This document shows, piece by piece, positions 36,223 to 47,205 of a stretch of DNA of 64,000 nt. Positions within the stretch are counted from its first letter, which is position 1, and each line of letters starts with the position of its first letter. A program made the position numbers and the translations under genes. The stretch spans positions 4,828,001 through 4,892,000 of the forward strand of contig JAQISU010000169.1 of assembly GCA_029339505.1 (NCBI GenBank), given 5' to 3'. The notes beneath the pieces were generated by a model. The model saw only the letters and a list, made by a program, of their open reading frames with translations. It did not search any database and was not told the origin of the DNA. This DNA comes from Unio delphinus. Lineage: Eukaryota; Mollusca; Bivalvia; Unionida; Unionidae.

Positions 36223-36962
36223 TTAACACATTAACCCCTGCTGCCTCAATAACTCGTCATACTTTACCTCTGTCATCTCCTAAGTGCCTTGATAACGTGG
36301 CTAAGTTTAGATAGCTTGTATCCTGGGTGCTGAGTTTGAGTGGCAGTATCTGTCTATGCCTGTATCCCGAATGAGTTAAACTGGTGCAAACCATTGGTTA
36401 ATTTGAAGACATTTCCTAATTATTCAGGCAGTTTAACAAATAAAATGTTAGCTTACCGGTATATAGATAGAGTGAACACTGCTGAGATAGCGGCACAAAT
36501 AGTAGAAATATTTAGATTATAAAATGAAGAAAATTACAAGAATCAGCTGCTGGAAGTCAAATTTTACTTGACAGACTGAAAAAGTAAACACAAGGTTAAG
36601 TTTGCAATAGAGATGGCAAGTGGAATTTCATGTGTTGATAGTGTTAATTATTCAGTGTGAATTGATCATGGATTTTTATGGATTATTCACGGCAAGAGAA
36701 ACAAAATGCATGTAGCACAAAATGTTTATACTATTTTTGTAGATAATTTTATTGAGAACTGCTGTGCCAAATTTGAGCTTAATTAAAGGAACATAAATAC
36801 GAAAATAACATTTATTACTCATAGCTCTCTGAAAAAAACTGCAAGCCAAGTATTCTCAGCAAGTCTCATGGATACAGGCACTGGTAAGGCTAACACTGCT
36901 CTAGGCAATCTCTGCAAGTATGCTGTCGGTGACTGCCTAGCTGTTTGGGGTTAATGTGTTAA
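36223..36962. mobile_element. TTAA-flanked MITE (family M1) with a different interior
   Basis: The termini TTAACACATTAACCCC and GGGGTTAATGTGTTAA are perfect inverted repeats. The 740-bp interior does not obviously align with copies 1 and 2, so this looks like a second subfamily sharing ends. The 60-codon frame at 36340 is internal and has no known motif. Confidence 0.8.
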
Positions 36963-38161
36963 GAATATATTTTACTTCATGGTATTTGTGCATTTTGCAA
37001 AAAAATGTTTTAAAAGGAAAACTAAAAATATTATTCTCAAGGCCTCATGTTGCTTTCTTTCAGTCTGTACTGTCATGTTTTATTAGTCCAATTCAGGTAC
37101 AATAATTTCATGTATATTAGCTAATGGATGTTGAAACTTCTAAAGCTTTTATTTTTATTATTAATTTTGTTTTCAAAGTTGTATAATTCTTGTCATCAGG
37201 ACTAAAATGTTATACTGAGCATTACATTGAGAGACCTATAAACAACTCTCTTAGCCTCCTCCCCCACAGGATAGGTGTTATAAATCAAACTTTAAACTGT
37301 GGCCAAGGATCCAGGAAGGCAGAATAGTTGAGATGCAGCGAGGCTGTACATATACTGCATGATACATGTGATTCTACTGGCAATAGGACAAAGATATTGT
37401 TTTAAAGACCACCTATTGCACATGCTGTTATATAGTTGAAAAATCTTTTGAAAAACAAAATATTGTTAAAATAATTATAAAAAAAAAACATGTAATGTTT
37501 ACAAGTTATATCCATACATTACAGACACTAGTGGGGATGTCGACCAGGGACCAGAAATGTCATATTGGTGCAACATGTGGCTGAGTAATCGGGCCAACAT
37601 ATGTACACAACAAGCTGTTAAATGATTACCTAACTGTGAGATTGAGAGACTGACCAAAAAATGATTTCAGCAGAAACACTTCAGTGAATATTCTGAGTTT
37701 TTGTATTGTTGAATTGCTATTGCATTGTTCAAAATGTTCTTAGAGGAATATCTAATCTTCAATTCATGTCAAAATGCCTAAACATGTGCTTTCTCCCAAT
37801 GTTATAACATCTATGGCTAAGATATGTTTGATAAGGAATACATCCAAGTGCAAAATCAGGAACTCCCTCCTTGAGGTGAACTTAGCTTGGAAAATTATTG
37901 GAGAACAGTCATCAGCCTTAAAAAATCCAGCCACAGGAAAACTGAAGTTTGAACTTTCTTGCAGGCAAAATATGATTCAAGGGAAATCTGGACTGGAAAA
38001 CCAATGACAGCAAGTTATGTGTGAAATGTGTTAATCACAATGAATGCCCTTAATGGTTATCATTCAGTGATCCTGTGAAGAAAGCTAAAAATGCTTGTGT
38101 ATTTTGAAAAAATCTTTGCTGTGAACTATGAGATACAAAACTCTGGGTTTTTCATTTAATT
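36963..38161. other. CPSF2 intron, nothing recognised
   Basis: AT-rich. The open frame at 37774-38007 has no motif, splice support or homology that I recognise. Confidence 0.5.
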
Positions 38162-38597
38162 AAGAATACCCTGGCTATATTTGACAATGATTCTTAACTT
38201 TTCAATCACATACACAAGCAATATCAAGAAAGCTAACCTGGAGCTTTCATCCTCACACTAAGCAGACTGATTTAATCTCTACTGAATTAAAATCACTCGC
38301 TGAAATGGTGAGCAATATTAACAGATTGTCTCAGATATGCAGTAGGTTGTAATGGTCCTCGTTCCTTTTCAGCATCAAGTTGTGCATGTGGATGTAGACT
38401 GATTCTTTAACTGTCCACTCAAACCAGGCTTGTTCTCAATCTAGAATTTTTAATGAGTTCCAAGTTAAAGTATGGCCAATTAAGTCAGTCTGCTGATGAA
38501 GTCCTTAGCTTCAGGTTATGTATGTGATTGAAAAGTTACAAATCATTGTCAAATATGAATAATAACACTACACTGTAATCAAAGAATACCCTGGCTA
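38162..38597. mobile_element. Inverted-repeat element between 16-bp direct repeats
   Basis: AAGAATACCCTGGCTA occurs exactly at 38162-38177 and 38582-38597. Between them, the left arm from 38178 ('tatttgacaatgattctt', 'aacttttcaatcacatac') is mirrored by a right arm ending near 38556 ('gtgattgaaaagttacaaa', 'tcattgtcaaatat'). About 25 bp ('aataataacactacactg...') lie between the right arm and the right direct repeat. A 16-bp duplication is long for a cut-and-paste element and fits a retroposed one, but no family is recognised. Confidence 0.7.
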
Positions 38598-38632
38598 GCA
38601 TGCATTACTATTTAATGATTTTCCATTAGAAT

Positions 38633-38825
38633 AGAGGTTAGTGTTAGGAAAGGTTGGTCTGGTATTAGAATAATGTGACTGGGTGGGACATGATGCTAAA
38701 TGTCTGCAGCATGATGCCCCAGTGTTAGACATCACAATAAACTACCACACTGCAGACATCGTGGTGATATGACTAAAACATTGTTAAAGCTATGTTAAAA
38801 ATCCAAATACTCGTATACACACACT
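38633..38825 (+). repeat. SINE-A 3' fragment
   Basis: The body from 'gaggttagtgttaggaaagg' through 'gcatgatgccccagtgttag' and 'actaccacactgcagacatc' is present. The tRNA-like head is absent. It starts 36 bp after the inverted-repeat element. Confidence 0.82.
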
Positions 38826-39356
38826 ATATTACAGAATGAAGAGAATACATATTATATCAAAACATCACTTATTTTCTGTTCTATCCCCTTAAAACATATA
38901 AAACCTACAAGGATAAAAGATCTACTGGTTTACAAATCAGTATAATGAACAAAATTTGTAAATCGACTGTTTTGATGTCCTGGTTCTGTCACATGCTTGC
39001 CATATAAGCAGGCTTTAATATGTGCTGACACTAATGCCAATGGCACAGCAATAATAGTCACTAATCTACTTTACGGTGGAGAACCTAAACCCAGGAAAAC
39101 TGTTTCATTAAAAGCACATTATTTAAGATGTGTATTGGAAATTTAATTTGATGATGAAGTGGACTGAAGAAACTTTGAACAAGATTTACAGACAACTATA
39201 TCCTGTTAGAAAGGACTACAGATATTTCTTGTTTATATTCCAGGAAAGCAATAAATGATAAATTAAGAGTCATTGAAATGGGTTTTATAATGGCTTTTCT
39301 TAATGTCTTGGTGGAACAAATTCTTCTTCATTTAATTTCAGTCTAGTTTGTAAACT
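38826..39356. other. CPSF2 intron, nothing recognised
   Basis: AT-rich, unassigned. Confidence 0.5.
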
Positions 39357-39790
39357 TGTAAAATTAAGTGAAAAGTTAATCCTCCAGGAAAGTTCTGGTA
39401 GCTAGATCTTCAGTCTTTTCAATGACTAAATAGATATTTATAGCATGTAAAATTAAGTGAAAAGTTAATCCTCCAGGAAAATTCTGGTAGCTAGATCTTC
39501 AGTCTTTTCAATGACTAAATAGATATTTATAGCATGTAAAATTAAGTGAAAAGTTAATCCTCCAGGAAAATTCTGGTAGCTAGATCTTCAGTCTTTTCAA
39601 ATAGATATTTATAGCATGTAAAATTAAGTGAAAAGTTAATCCTCCAGGAAAATTCTGGTAGCTAGATCTTCAGTCTTTTCAATGACTAAATAGATATTTA
39701 TAGCATGTAAAATTAAGTGAAAAGTTAATCCTCCAGGAAAATTCTGGTAGCTAGATCTTCAGTCTTTTCAAATAGATATTTATAGCATGT
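39357..39790. repeat. 89/80-bp tandem repeat, 5 copies
   Basis: The units contain 'aagtgaaaagttaatcctcc', 'aggaaaattctggtagctag' and 'atcttcagtcttttcaatga'. Two of the five copies lack a short block (tgactaa region). Copies are nearly identical, so the expansion looks recent. Confidence 0.95.
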
Positions 39791-40436
39791 GCAACATTTG
39801 CAAAATGAATGCAATTCATGACACAGCTACAATTTATAGTTATTCCAAATGCAATCAAATACTGTACAAATATTTCTTTATTTAAAGCCCATAGGATGCC
39901 ATTGTTTTATAATTACGCCTTAAATAAATTTAAGTGTTCAGTTACAAGTCTTTTGATGTACATGTACTACTTTGTACTGTTTAAAATAGATAGTGGTGCA
40001 AATGTATTAGATGTTTGTAACTGTTAGATCCTCCATCCAATTTTATTTGTTTGGTAACAGTCAAACCATGTCCCAATAAAAACTGGTCAAAATGAAAACT
40101 TGAATTAGATATAAAAGAATGCCCCTAGTAAATCTATCTCAAAATGTCCTAACAAATCAATGATTTGCTACTTCAAATTTTTGCATGATGGTACATATAG
40201 CAACATAAGAAAATGATTCTAAACTAAATTGATTGTAAACTGAATGACACCAAACTAAAACTGAAATAGTCTAATCATACAATGAAAGGTGAATTTAGGT
40301 CAAAGTGACCTAATTTTGGAATGTGGTTTTTGAGATCACTGTAGAACACTAATGCAGAATGGTGCATATGTAATGGCCAAGATTGTCTGAGATCAACAAA
40401 AAAGTAAAGCTTTAAAAATAAATCAAGGAATATATT
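39791..40436. other. CPSF2 intron, nothing recognised
   Basis: AT-rich. A 'gtcaaagtgacctaattttg' segment at about 40299-40318 is partly echoed at 40661-40677 ('tagtgacctacttttgg'). Confidence 0.45.
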
Positions 40437-40446
40437 AAATCTGGAT

Positions 40447-40649
40447 CATGGGGCCCCATGTGGCCGAGTGGTCTAAAGCGCTGTCCATTACAGATCACAA
40501 AGCTTGCCAGTAGCTTCTCATTGGTCAGTGGTTTTTTTCTGGGGGTTTTCCAGGTTCTTACTCCACCATTAATACTAGCCGCCATGTATAGCCTATATAG
40601 TGTTGAAAATTGGCATTAAACCATAAAAAACAAAAAAACAAAAACAAAC
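40447..40649 (+). repeat. SINE-B with 10-bp target duplication
   Basis: The head GTGGCCGAGTGGTCTAAAGC is followed by 'gctgtccattacagatcac', then the body 'gggggttttccaggttctta' and the 3' end 'tgttgaaaattggcattaaa' with an A-rich tail. AAATCTGGAT flanks it at 40437-40446 and 40650-40659. Part of the head up to the B box is deleted. This copy shows retroposition directly. Confidence 0.9.
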
Positions 40650-41174
40650 AAATCTGGATTATAGTGACCTACTTTTGGAAGAAGACATTCTGTGTCATCC
40701 TTGCTGCAGCTGGGAACGAGATCAACTTGAGCATGATTCAGAAGTTTTAATCTTTATTTTTTTAAACATTTTTGTTTAAGGTTGCTGCAACCAGAATTCA
40801 GCAATTTGTGGCAATCAGCAACCTCATCTGGAGTTCACAAGATGTAGCCATAGTTACTGTCCATTACTTATGTCTATAGCTATGTTGAAATTATTAAGAA
40901 TATCTGGTTAATGGTACAAACCATCTGATTTCATTATTGTAACCAGATTGGCACAAATTTAAGTGTCGATTTAAACAGTGGTAAAGTTTTCTTCAAAAGT
41001 AGGGGCATTTCTAACAATGTCTTGAATCATATAACTCCTTGGTCTTGCTTTGCTCTGGATTTTCACCCAATATGACTTCACTAAAAACAATAACACACAA
41101 AATGGGCACCTCAGATGGAAACGTTGACCATAATTATCCATCAGCCATTGATAATGAGAAGGTTGCTGCCATAC

Positions 41175-41342
41175 CTCTAGAGTGACTGTCTTGTTCTCAG
41201 GGTGGTCAATGAGCCATCTGGCCAGTGTCCCTGGTGAGGTCCTGCTGGTCAGTACAATACTGTTCTTGGGATTGCCACACCATGCAATGAAAAGATCTCT
41301 GGAGAAGCCACACTGGAGGTCTGGTACACTTGCCAATACCAC
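41175..41342 (-). CDS. CPSF2: CPSF2 (CPSF100) internal exon, upstream of the three found
   Basis: This phase-0 exon encodes 56 residues starting [18 protein letters not shown] and continuing through [18 protein letters not shown] to KTVTLE. It matches the part of CPSF2 where the beta-CASP/metallo-beta-lactamase region closes; the human protein reads [18 protein letters not shown] here. CPSF2 is the catalytically inactive partner of the CPSF3 endonuclease in the nuclear complex that cleaves pre-mRNA at poly(A) sites and processes histone mRNA. On the minus strand the acceptor reads ttgcag at 41343-41348 and the donor is GAG|GTATGG at 41175/41174, both canonical. The open frame that continues past the donor to 40971 is intron. 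The preceding exon, expected to end near residues like 'HLSLCHGLSDLARVPSPK', was not found in the window. Confidence 0.93.
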
Positions 41343-41510
41343 CTGCAATTATAAAATACAAGTGTTTCATTAGATGATAGTTAGCCAAACTTACATAATG
41401 TCATTTTTCATGAATTTAGCAAGATGATGAAACCTGCAAATCTAATGCCAAAAAAACATATTTGAGATAAGAAAATTGTGAAAACTACATTCTGAATGTG
41501 CTAAATTTCT

Positions 41511-41950
41511 AGGATGTGCAATTTAGTGTTCTGCTGTGTGCAGTGTCTTGATTGTGCAAACAAGTGTTCTGCAGAGTGAGGTGTCTTGACTGTGCCAACA
41601 AGTGTTCTGCAGAGTGAGGTGTCTTGACTGTGCCAACATGTGTTCTGCAGAGTGAGGTGTCTTGACTGCCAACAAGTGTTCTAATGAGTGTGGTTTCCTG
41701 ACTGTATAAACAAGTGTTTTTCAGATTGTGGTAAATTGGTTGTGTAAACAAGTGTTCTGAAAAGCTGTGCAAGTAAGTGTTCATCATAGTGTGGTGTCTC
41801 AACTTAAAAACAAGTATTCTGCAGTGTTGTATCTTGATTGTGCAAACAAGTGTTCTGCTGGGTGTGGTGTCTTGATTGTGAAAATAAGTGTTTTGCAAAG
41901 TGTGGTGTCTTGACTGTGCCCACATGTGTTCTTCAGAGTGTGGTGTTTTG
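41511..41950. repeat. 38-bp tandem repeat, about 11 degenerate copies
   Basis: Units contain GTGTTCTGCAGAGTG followed by AGGTGTCTTGACTGTG and CCAACAA, with small indels. The array starts 169 bp upstream (minus-strand sense) of the CPSF2 exon at 41175-41342. The 138-codon minus-strand frame across it is produced by the repeat. Confidence 0.92.
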
Positions 41951-42364
41951 ATTGTTAACTGTGTTACTATAACACTTCTGTTTGAGCAGGTGAGACAGGA
42001 ACTTTAAAATGAAGTATTATTTTGAATACAGTTTCTGCTGAATAATTTCACCAATGTTAAAAGCATGCAACTTCAAAACAATTTTGACATGGAATAAAAT
42101 CAATAGAATACCTACCATTCAATACTTCACAAAAATTGTTAATAAGCTTTGTTTTAATTATTGTGATGTGAACTGTAGCAAATTTCTAGTGTTTACAAAG
42201 AGCTGAAAAATTTAACCTGCTTTTGTATAAACTTAGATGGAAAGTAATGTGCGAGACCAGGTGACCTTGGTATCACTGAATTAATAAACAAACCATTAAT
42301 CGTATAGCTGAAAATAAATTACTGCAGTGGTATAATAGTCTTTACTAGAAACAAGACGAATATG
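41951..42364. other. Nothing recognised
   Basis: AT-rich, presumed CPSF2 intron. Confidence 0.5.
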
Positions 42365-42545
42365 AATTTTGATGGTTTGGTTTGGTTTTGTGGGTCTTTT
42401 TGGTACATGAAGGCTATTCAGTTCTGTGACAACTCAAGTAAATTGCCTTGCCCACACAAATACCACAAAAGCTGACATGGCTGATCTGATCTGAGCCCAC
42501 AACCTTTTGGTCATGAATGCCACATGCTGACCAAGAGCCAATGCA
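42365..42545 (-). repeat. SINE-C copy
   Basis: The minus strand reads TTGGTCAGCATGTGGCATTC, 'atgaccaaaaggttgtgggc' and 'tcagatcagatcagcc', then 'tgtgtgggcaaggcaattta'. This is a tRNA-like head followed by the 'gggcaaggca' body motif. Confidence 0.7.
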
Positions 42546-42807
42546 ATTTCTTTTATTCTGATGGATACTAAAAAACAAGTGTACAGAACATATATTTCAT
42601 GTACCTTTATCTACCTGGTCAGGTATAGCTAAACCAAATTGATCTCAAGGTTGCATATGCTCTGGTTGATTTGACCAATGATATAAATGGGCTTTATTTG
42701 GACAAGAAAATATATAAAATTGTGGATTTTGTCTGCCCCAAGAGTCTTCACAAAGATTCGAAAACCTGTCTCAATGTGATTGGATAATACAAATGGAAAT
42801 TCTTATT

Positions 42808-42896
42808 ACCATTTATACTCTCTTATAAGACAAGTCCAAAAGCAAACTACACAGACCTAGATCTGTTAATAAATAATGCACAGGCAGATCTAGGAT
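42808..42896. mobile_element. MITE family M2, left fragment
   Basis: TTACCATTTATACTCTCTTA, 'taagacaagtccaaaagcaa' and 'actacacagacctagatctg' match the left end of M2. It stops after 'ggcagatctagg'. Confidence 0.75.
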
Positions 42897-45194
42897 GCTG
42901 GAATATTATGGTTTCACTATCAACTATGAAAAATCCCATTTTATACTCACACAGAAAATAATATATTTGGTTCCTTTGTTTAGCATTCCATGCAGTTCAA
43001 AGTAATAAGTTATCTTGCCTGATAAAATATATAAAAAAATCCTTCTTTGGACATGAGCCTGTCCAAAAAACAGTCTGTGCATGAAAGGGAATTTGTATTT
43101 TTCTTTTGAATGTTAGTAAATGCCATCTATGCCAATTTAAATGATCCTGAAAGTGACCACTTGAGTGGGACAAAATTGTAGGCTTCAGACCAAAGACAGG
43201 TTATGACTCAATTAGTTCTGCCTAAAGCATATAGAAGTAATTTAAATTGGTGGATTACAAGTACAGCCACTAACAAAAATCCTTATGAGGAGTGATAATC
43301 TACTGGCCCAAAAATGTCCAGCAATTCATGACTATTTCTTTTTTTTAACTGCTGAGTGATGAAACCATCTCTGATAATCTTAAGTGATAAGAATTTTTAA
43401 ATCAGCCACTGTGGCAATAAAACTGGATGTAAGATTGGTGCAATGGTGCAAACGTTTTGTAGCAGTACAATTGTTGTGGTCAGTTTGACATAACTAGTAT
43501 GTCCTAAGCTCTCAATAAATTGGTAGCTTGCAATAGTTAACTGCTCTTGTTTGGTGGCATAATTGAATTTGAGTCCATATGATAATGGTCAGTAGACAGA
43601 AGTGAAAATATTAACATGAGGTCAAGTAGTGTAAAATGATAAAGTTGATACAAGCCACAAACAATCTGGAACCATTGGAAATAGGTATCATACAATTAAA
43701 TTGTCCAGGAACAGCTATTAATAAAAGCTAACTAGAGATATTTATTTTTACCTTGACAGGAGTGTTAAAATTTTGGCAGTTAGAAAAAGTTAATCCTTAA
43801 TGGCTAAACTAAATGGGGGGGGGGGGTCCAATATGAAATTCAATGCCTTAAACAATTTCCCTTGCAAATTTCTTAAGTCCTTGTTGTTTTTGCTGAAATG
43901 AAAGTATGAGGTACTCCAAAGAAATTAGCAAGTAATCTTTCTCATTAACCAAAGAGAGATTTGGCTGTATAGAAAGAGCAAGTTTCAAAACGGCACAAAG
44001 GTATTGTCTGAATCGCATACAATATGTTCACTGATGTAAGTTTGTAATTATTTGTTGAATTTATGCAGTTTAAATTAACATTTCAATTTTCAGAAGTTAA
44101 TTGTGCATTCATTGGCTTGAATATTATATGACTCATTGGTATGAATGTGTTCAGATATAGTGGTTGGTATGTAATAGAAATCATGTATTGTAGGAATTTC
44201 ATGCACTACTCTGATAAGAATTGTGAGAATCTCCCTGTCTTAAATGATATGTATCATGTATCCTTTGAATTGATTTTACCATGTCTATGTGAATGTATCA
44301 CTAATTAGCAAGTACTGTAGCTGAGACAAGACAAAGTCCATTAATTAACTTGTGTAATTAAGTTGTGAATTCTCTTAGTGGAGGAAAATCCATGTGTATC
44401 AACGGACTTTGTTCAGCAAGTTATTTACAGCCTACAGTGGGATGTACTAGTTTATCTAAGTTGTCTAATTAAGTTATGGTTCCAGTTAGGAATATGACTA
44501 GCAGCTATGGGAAGAGACCTTAATTTTATGACAACTGGGTCTGTATCAGGTTGCTAGCTGATCACATTAGCTTAGTTCTGTTGAATTAGTAGAAGATGAA
44601 ATCTGACATAAAAGAGTGTGGGAATATTGTTTGATCCCAGGAGTAGAAAAACTTTACAAATATTTACTTTATTATACTGATTTCATGGGGAAAAAAGGCT
44701 CCAGAACCTATGCTACAAAGTGGGAAGGATTGCAGACTACAATCAAGTCATGGTTTATGACCTGAAGGGGATGGTGTGTGTGTGTGTGAGAGAGAAGGTA
44801 AAGAAATATGGTAATGCTGGCCTGTCAGCAATATGAACTCAACCATTCACTCAATACTAACATAAAATTTGTTTTATCATATAAATGAATGGCTAATGGC
44901 ATTTTTGCATAAATTTTGTAATCCCATTTCTATGAGAAAGTGTATCATTCAAAGGTCATGTTCAATTTCATTTTATGTAATTATTGTTATATTTTACGTA
45001 CATGGGCTTGTATTGTTCTATTCTATACCTTTGATCAGATCAGTGTTATTCCATCAATTAATTTCATATAGTACTTTATTGTTGGTTTGATCTGTGCAAT
45101 ACCATGGTTGATATATCTTTGATAATGATAACCAAAGCACCAGAACTTGTGGGGGAAAATATCTCCCCATCACATTTGGCAGCATTTTTGACTG
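42897..45194. other. Presumed CPSF2 intron, nothing recognised
   Basis: AT-rich. It contains a G12 run at 43815-43826 and a short (GT)n/(GA)n patch at about 44773-44796. No exon with splice support. Confidence 0.5.
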
Positions 45195-45405
45195 AAAAAA
45201 CAAAACTCAATCAGAAAACTTTAAATAAGAACTAGATGAATATCCAATCAGAAGACTTTCAATGAAAACCAGATGAATATCCAATCAGAAGACTTTCAAT
45301 GAGAACCAGATGAATATTCAATCAGAAGACTTTCAATGAGAACCAGATGAATATCCAATCAGAAGACTTTCAATGAGAACCAGATGAATATCCAATCAGA
45401 AGAAT
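45195..45405. repeat. 37-bp tandem repeat, about 5-6 copies
   Basis: Units contain GAATATCCAATCAGAAGACT followed by TTCAATGAGAACCAGAT. The same words occur singly inside the adjacent family-D repeat (near 46091), so the array looks like a local amplification of part of that repeat. Confidence 0.92.
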
Positions 45406-46345
45406 TAGATACAAAATTTTCACTAAGTGTATTATACCAACACTATTAGAGATCTTATCAGCATGATTTTCTTTCAGGATTAACAAAGCATCTTAATTAA
45501 TATTTTGGTGACAACTGCATGGTAATGTGACTCCATTTTAGAAGAGTAGCAATAACAAGAGTTTCAAGATGGTTGCCATGCTGGCCATATTAAACATCAG
45601 ATCAGTACCATTTTCATTTAGGGCCAAGCAAATATCATAAAAAGTCTATTAGTAAAAAATGCCATGTTAATGTGACCATCCATTCAGAAGAAGCAATAAG
45701 AAAATGTTCAAGATCTACAGCCAGGGAAAGATATTTTAATGTCCGAGTGAAACCATATTTATTTTGGATCAACTAGAGACATCATAAAATGTCTTCTTGT
45801 GAAAACCCAATACTGATATGATTTTCTTTTCAGAATGTGTGTCAAAATTATTTTGAACACATCACTGTGGCAGCCATAATAGACAACACAATGCACCATT
45901 TTTATTTAGGACCAACTAAACACTAAAAAGACTTCTGCTGAAAATGCCAGGTCCATTGTGACTTTCCATTCATGAACAACTATAACAAAATTTACAAGAT
46001 GGCTGCCATGGCTTCTATACTGGATCTCAGATCAGTAACATTTTCATTAGGACCAACAAGTCTTTTAGTGAAAAGGCAAGTTGATATGAATATCCAATCC
46101 AAAGATTTTCAAATGCTGCTGTATTGGCCATATTGAAAATCTGAGCAATGCCATATTTTAAAAGTTTATGACCAACTAGACCGTGGGATGAAGGTATGTG
46201 TAAAGTTTAATGTCAATCCTACATGTAGCTTAGGAAAATGGGTGATAACAAACCTGTACTGATGAACGAAATACATCAGACAACTGATGACATATGACAG
46301 TGTACAAGAGGCCATTATACAAGTGCATCTGGTCTATATCAGTCG
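45406..46345. repeat. 'aagatggctgcc' interspersed repeat (family D), best copy
   Basis: Several rounds of 'caagatggttgccatgctgg', 'ccatattaaacatcagatca', 'gtaccattttcatttaggg', 'ccaa' and 'gtgaccatccattcagaaga' occur about 140-170 bp apart. The end block 'gtcaatcctacatgtagctt' and 'gataacaaacctgtactgat' matches the end of the copy at 33400-34300. Confidence 0.7.
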
Positions 46346-47205
46346 AGGTAAAAATGGATGGAGAATCTGAAGATACCTGTTAATTTATGGGTAAAGACTG
46401 ATACATCTATATTACTTGGGGAAGGAGGTATTGCCCAGAATTACATTTATCTTTTGGTGGTAGAAAGTCAGGCAAACAATCTAAGAGTCATATAAACCTC
46501 CTGAATTATCTGCAATGTTTTTAACTCCAAGATCCATATTCCAAGATTATTATGACGTCCATATCGGATTTCAATCAGATTATAACTGTGACATTGCTTA
46601 TATTAATAATATGGAAGGCATGGCTTCTTTTATTTAGCAAGGTTGGTTTGGCAATGGTGTTATGGGATTATATGGGATTGTGTTTTGATCAAGTACTAAT
46701 ATATATTACCCACAAACCTAGTTTCCATACTTATGTGTTATTTTTTTCCAATTAGATTTCCTTGACATAATGACACAGTAAATCTTCTACAGTGAGGAAA
46801 GATGTATACTTTTGGGAAAAGGTTCAGACTGCAATGCTTTTATCAGAAGAGTCTCCTGAGTCAAGATTTTCCAGTAGCAACTGTTAAATTTGTTCATTTT
46901 GAAGAAAAATATGAAAATAATATGACCAGGCAAGTGAAATATGGAAAATTAGGTGTCTTTGTGGAACAACAATTCCTCTGATATCTCTGAAACATCAATT
47001 ATTTACTTAACCGAGAAATCTGATCATATCATCTGAAAAGTCTGAATATATAGCAAGATCAATAAATGCAAATCCCCACTTTTACAGATTTTAAGATTAT
47101 TTGGGTAAAATGTTCTTCAGTTATGTTCCAGTGACCAGATTTATGAAATGACTTAAACGGTTTTCATCCTAAACCTAGATATTAAAAGAAATTTGATGTC
47201 TCATT
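46346..47205. other. Presumed CPSF2 intron, nothing recognised
   Basis: Unassigned sequence leading into the large minisatellite. Confidence 0.5.

Noticed and set aside
40971..41174. Continuation of the CPSF2 frame past 41175
   Set aside because: A canonical donor follows GAG at 41175, similarity to CPSF2 stops there, and the next exon joins in the correct phase.
41509..41925. 138-codon minus-strand frame next to CPSF2
   Set aside because: Produced by the 38-bp degenerate array; no splice or family support.
43755..43840. Minus-strand candidate ending NTPVK before GTAAAAA as the missing upstream CPSF2 exon
   Set aside because: The rest of the peptide does not resemble the conserved CPSF2 region and the frame is interrupted.
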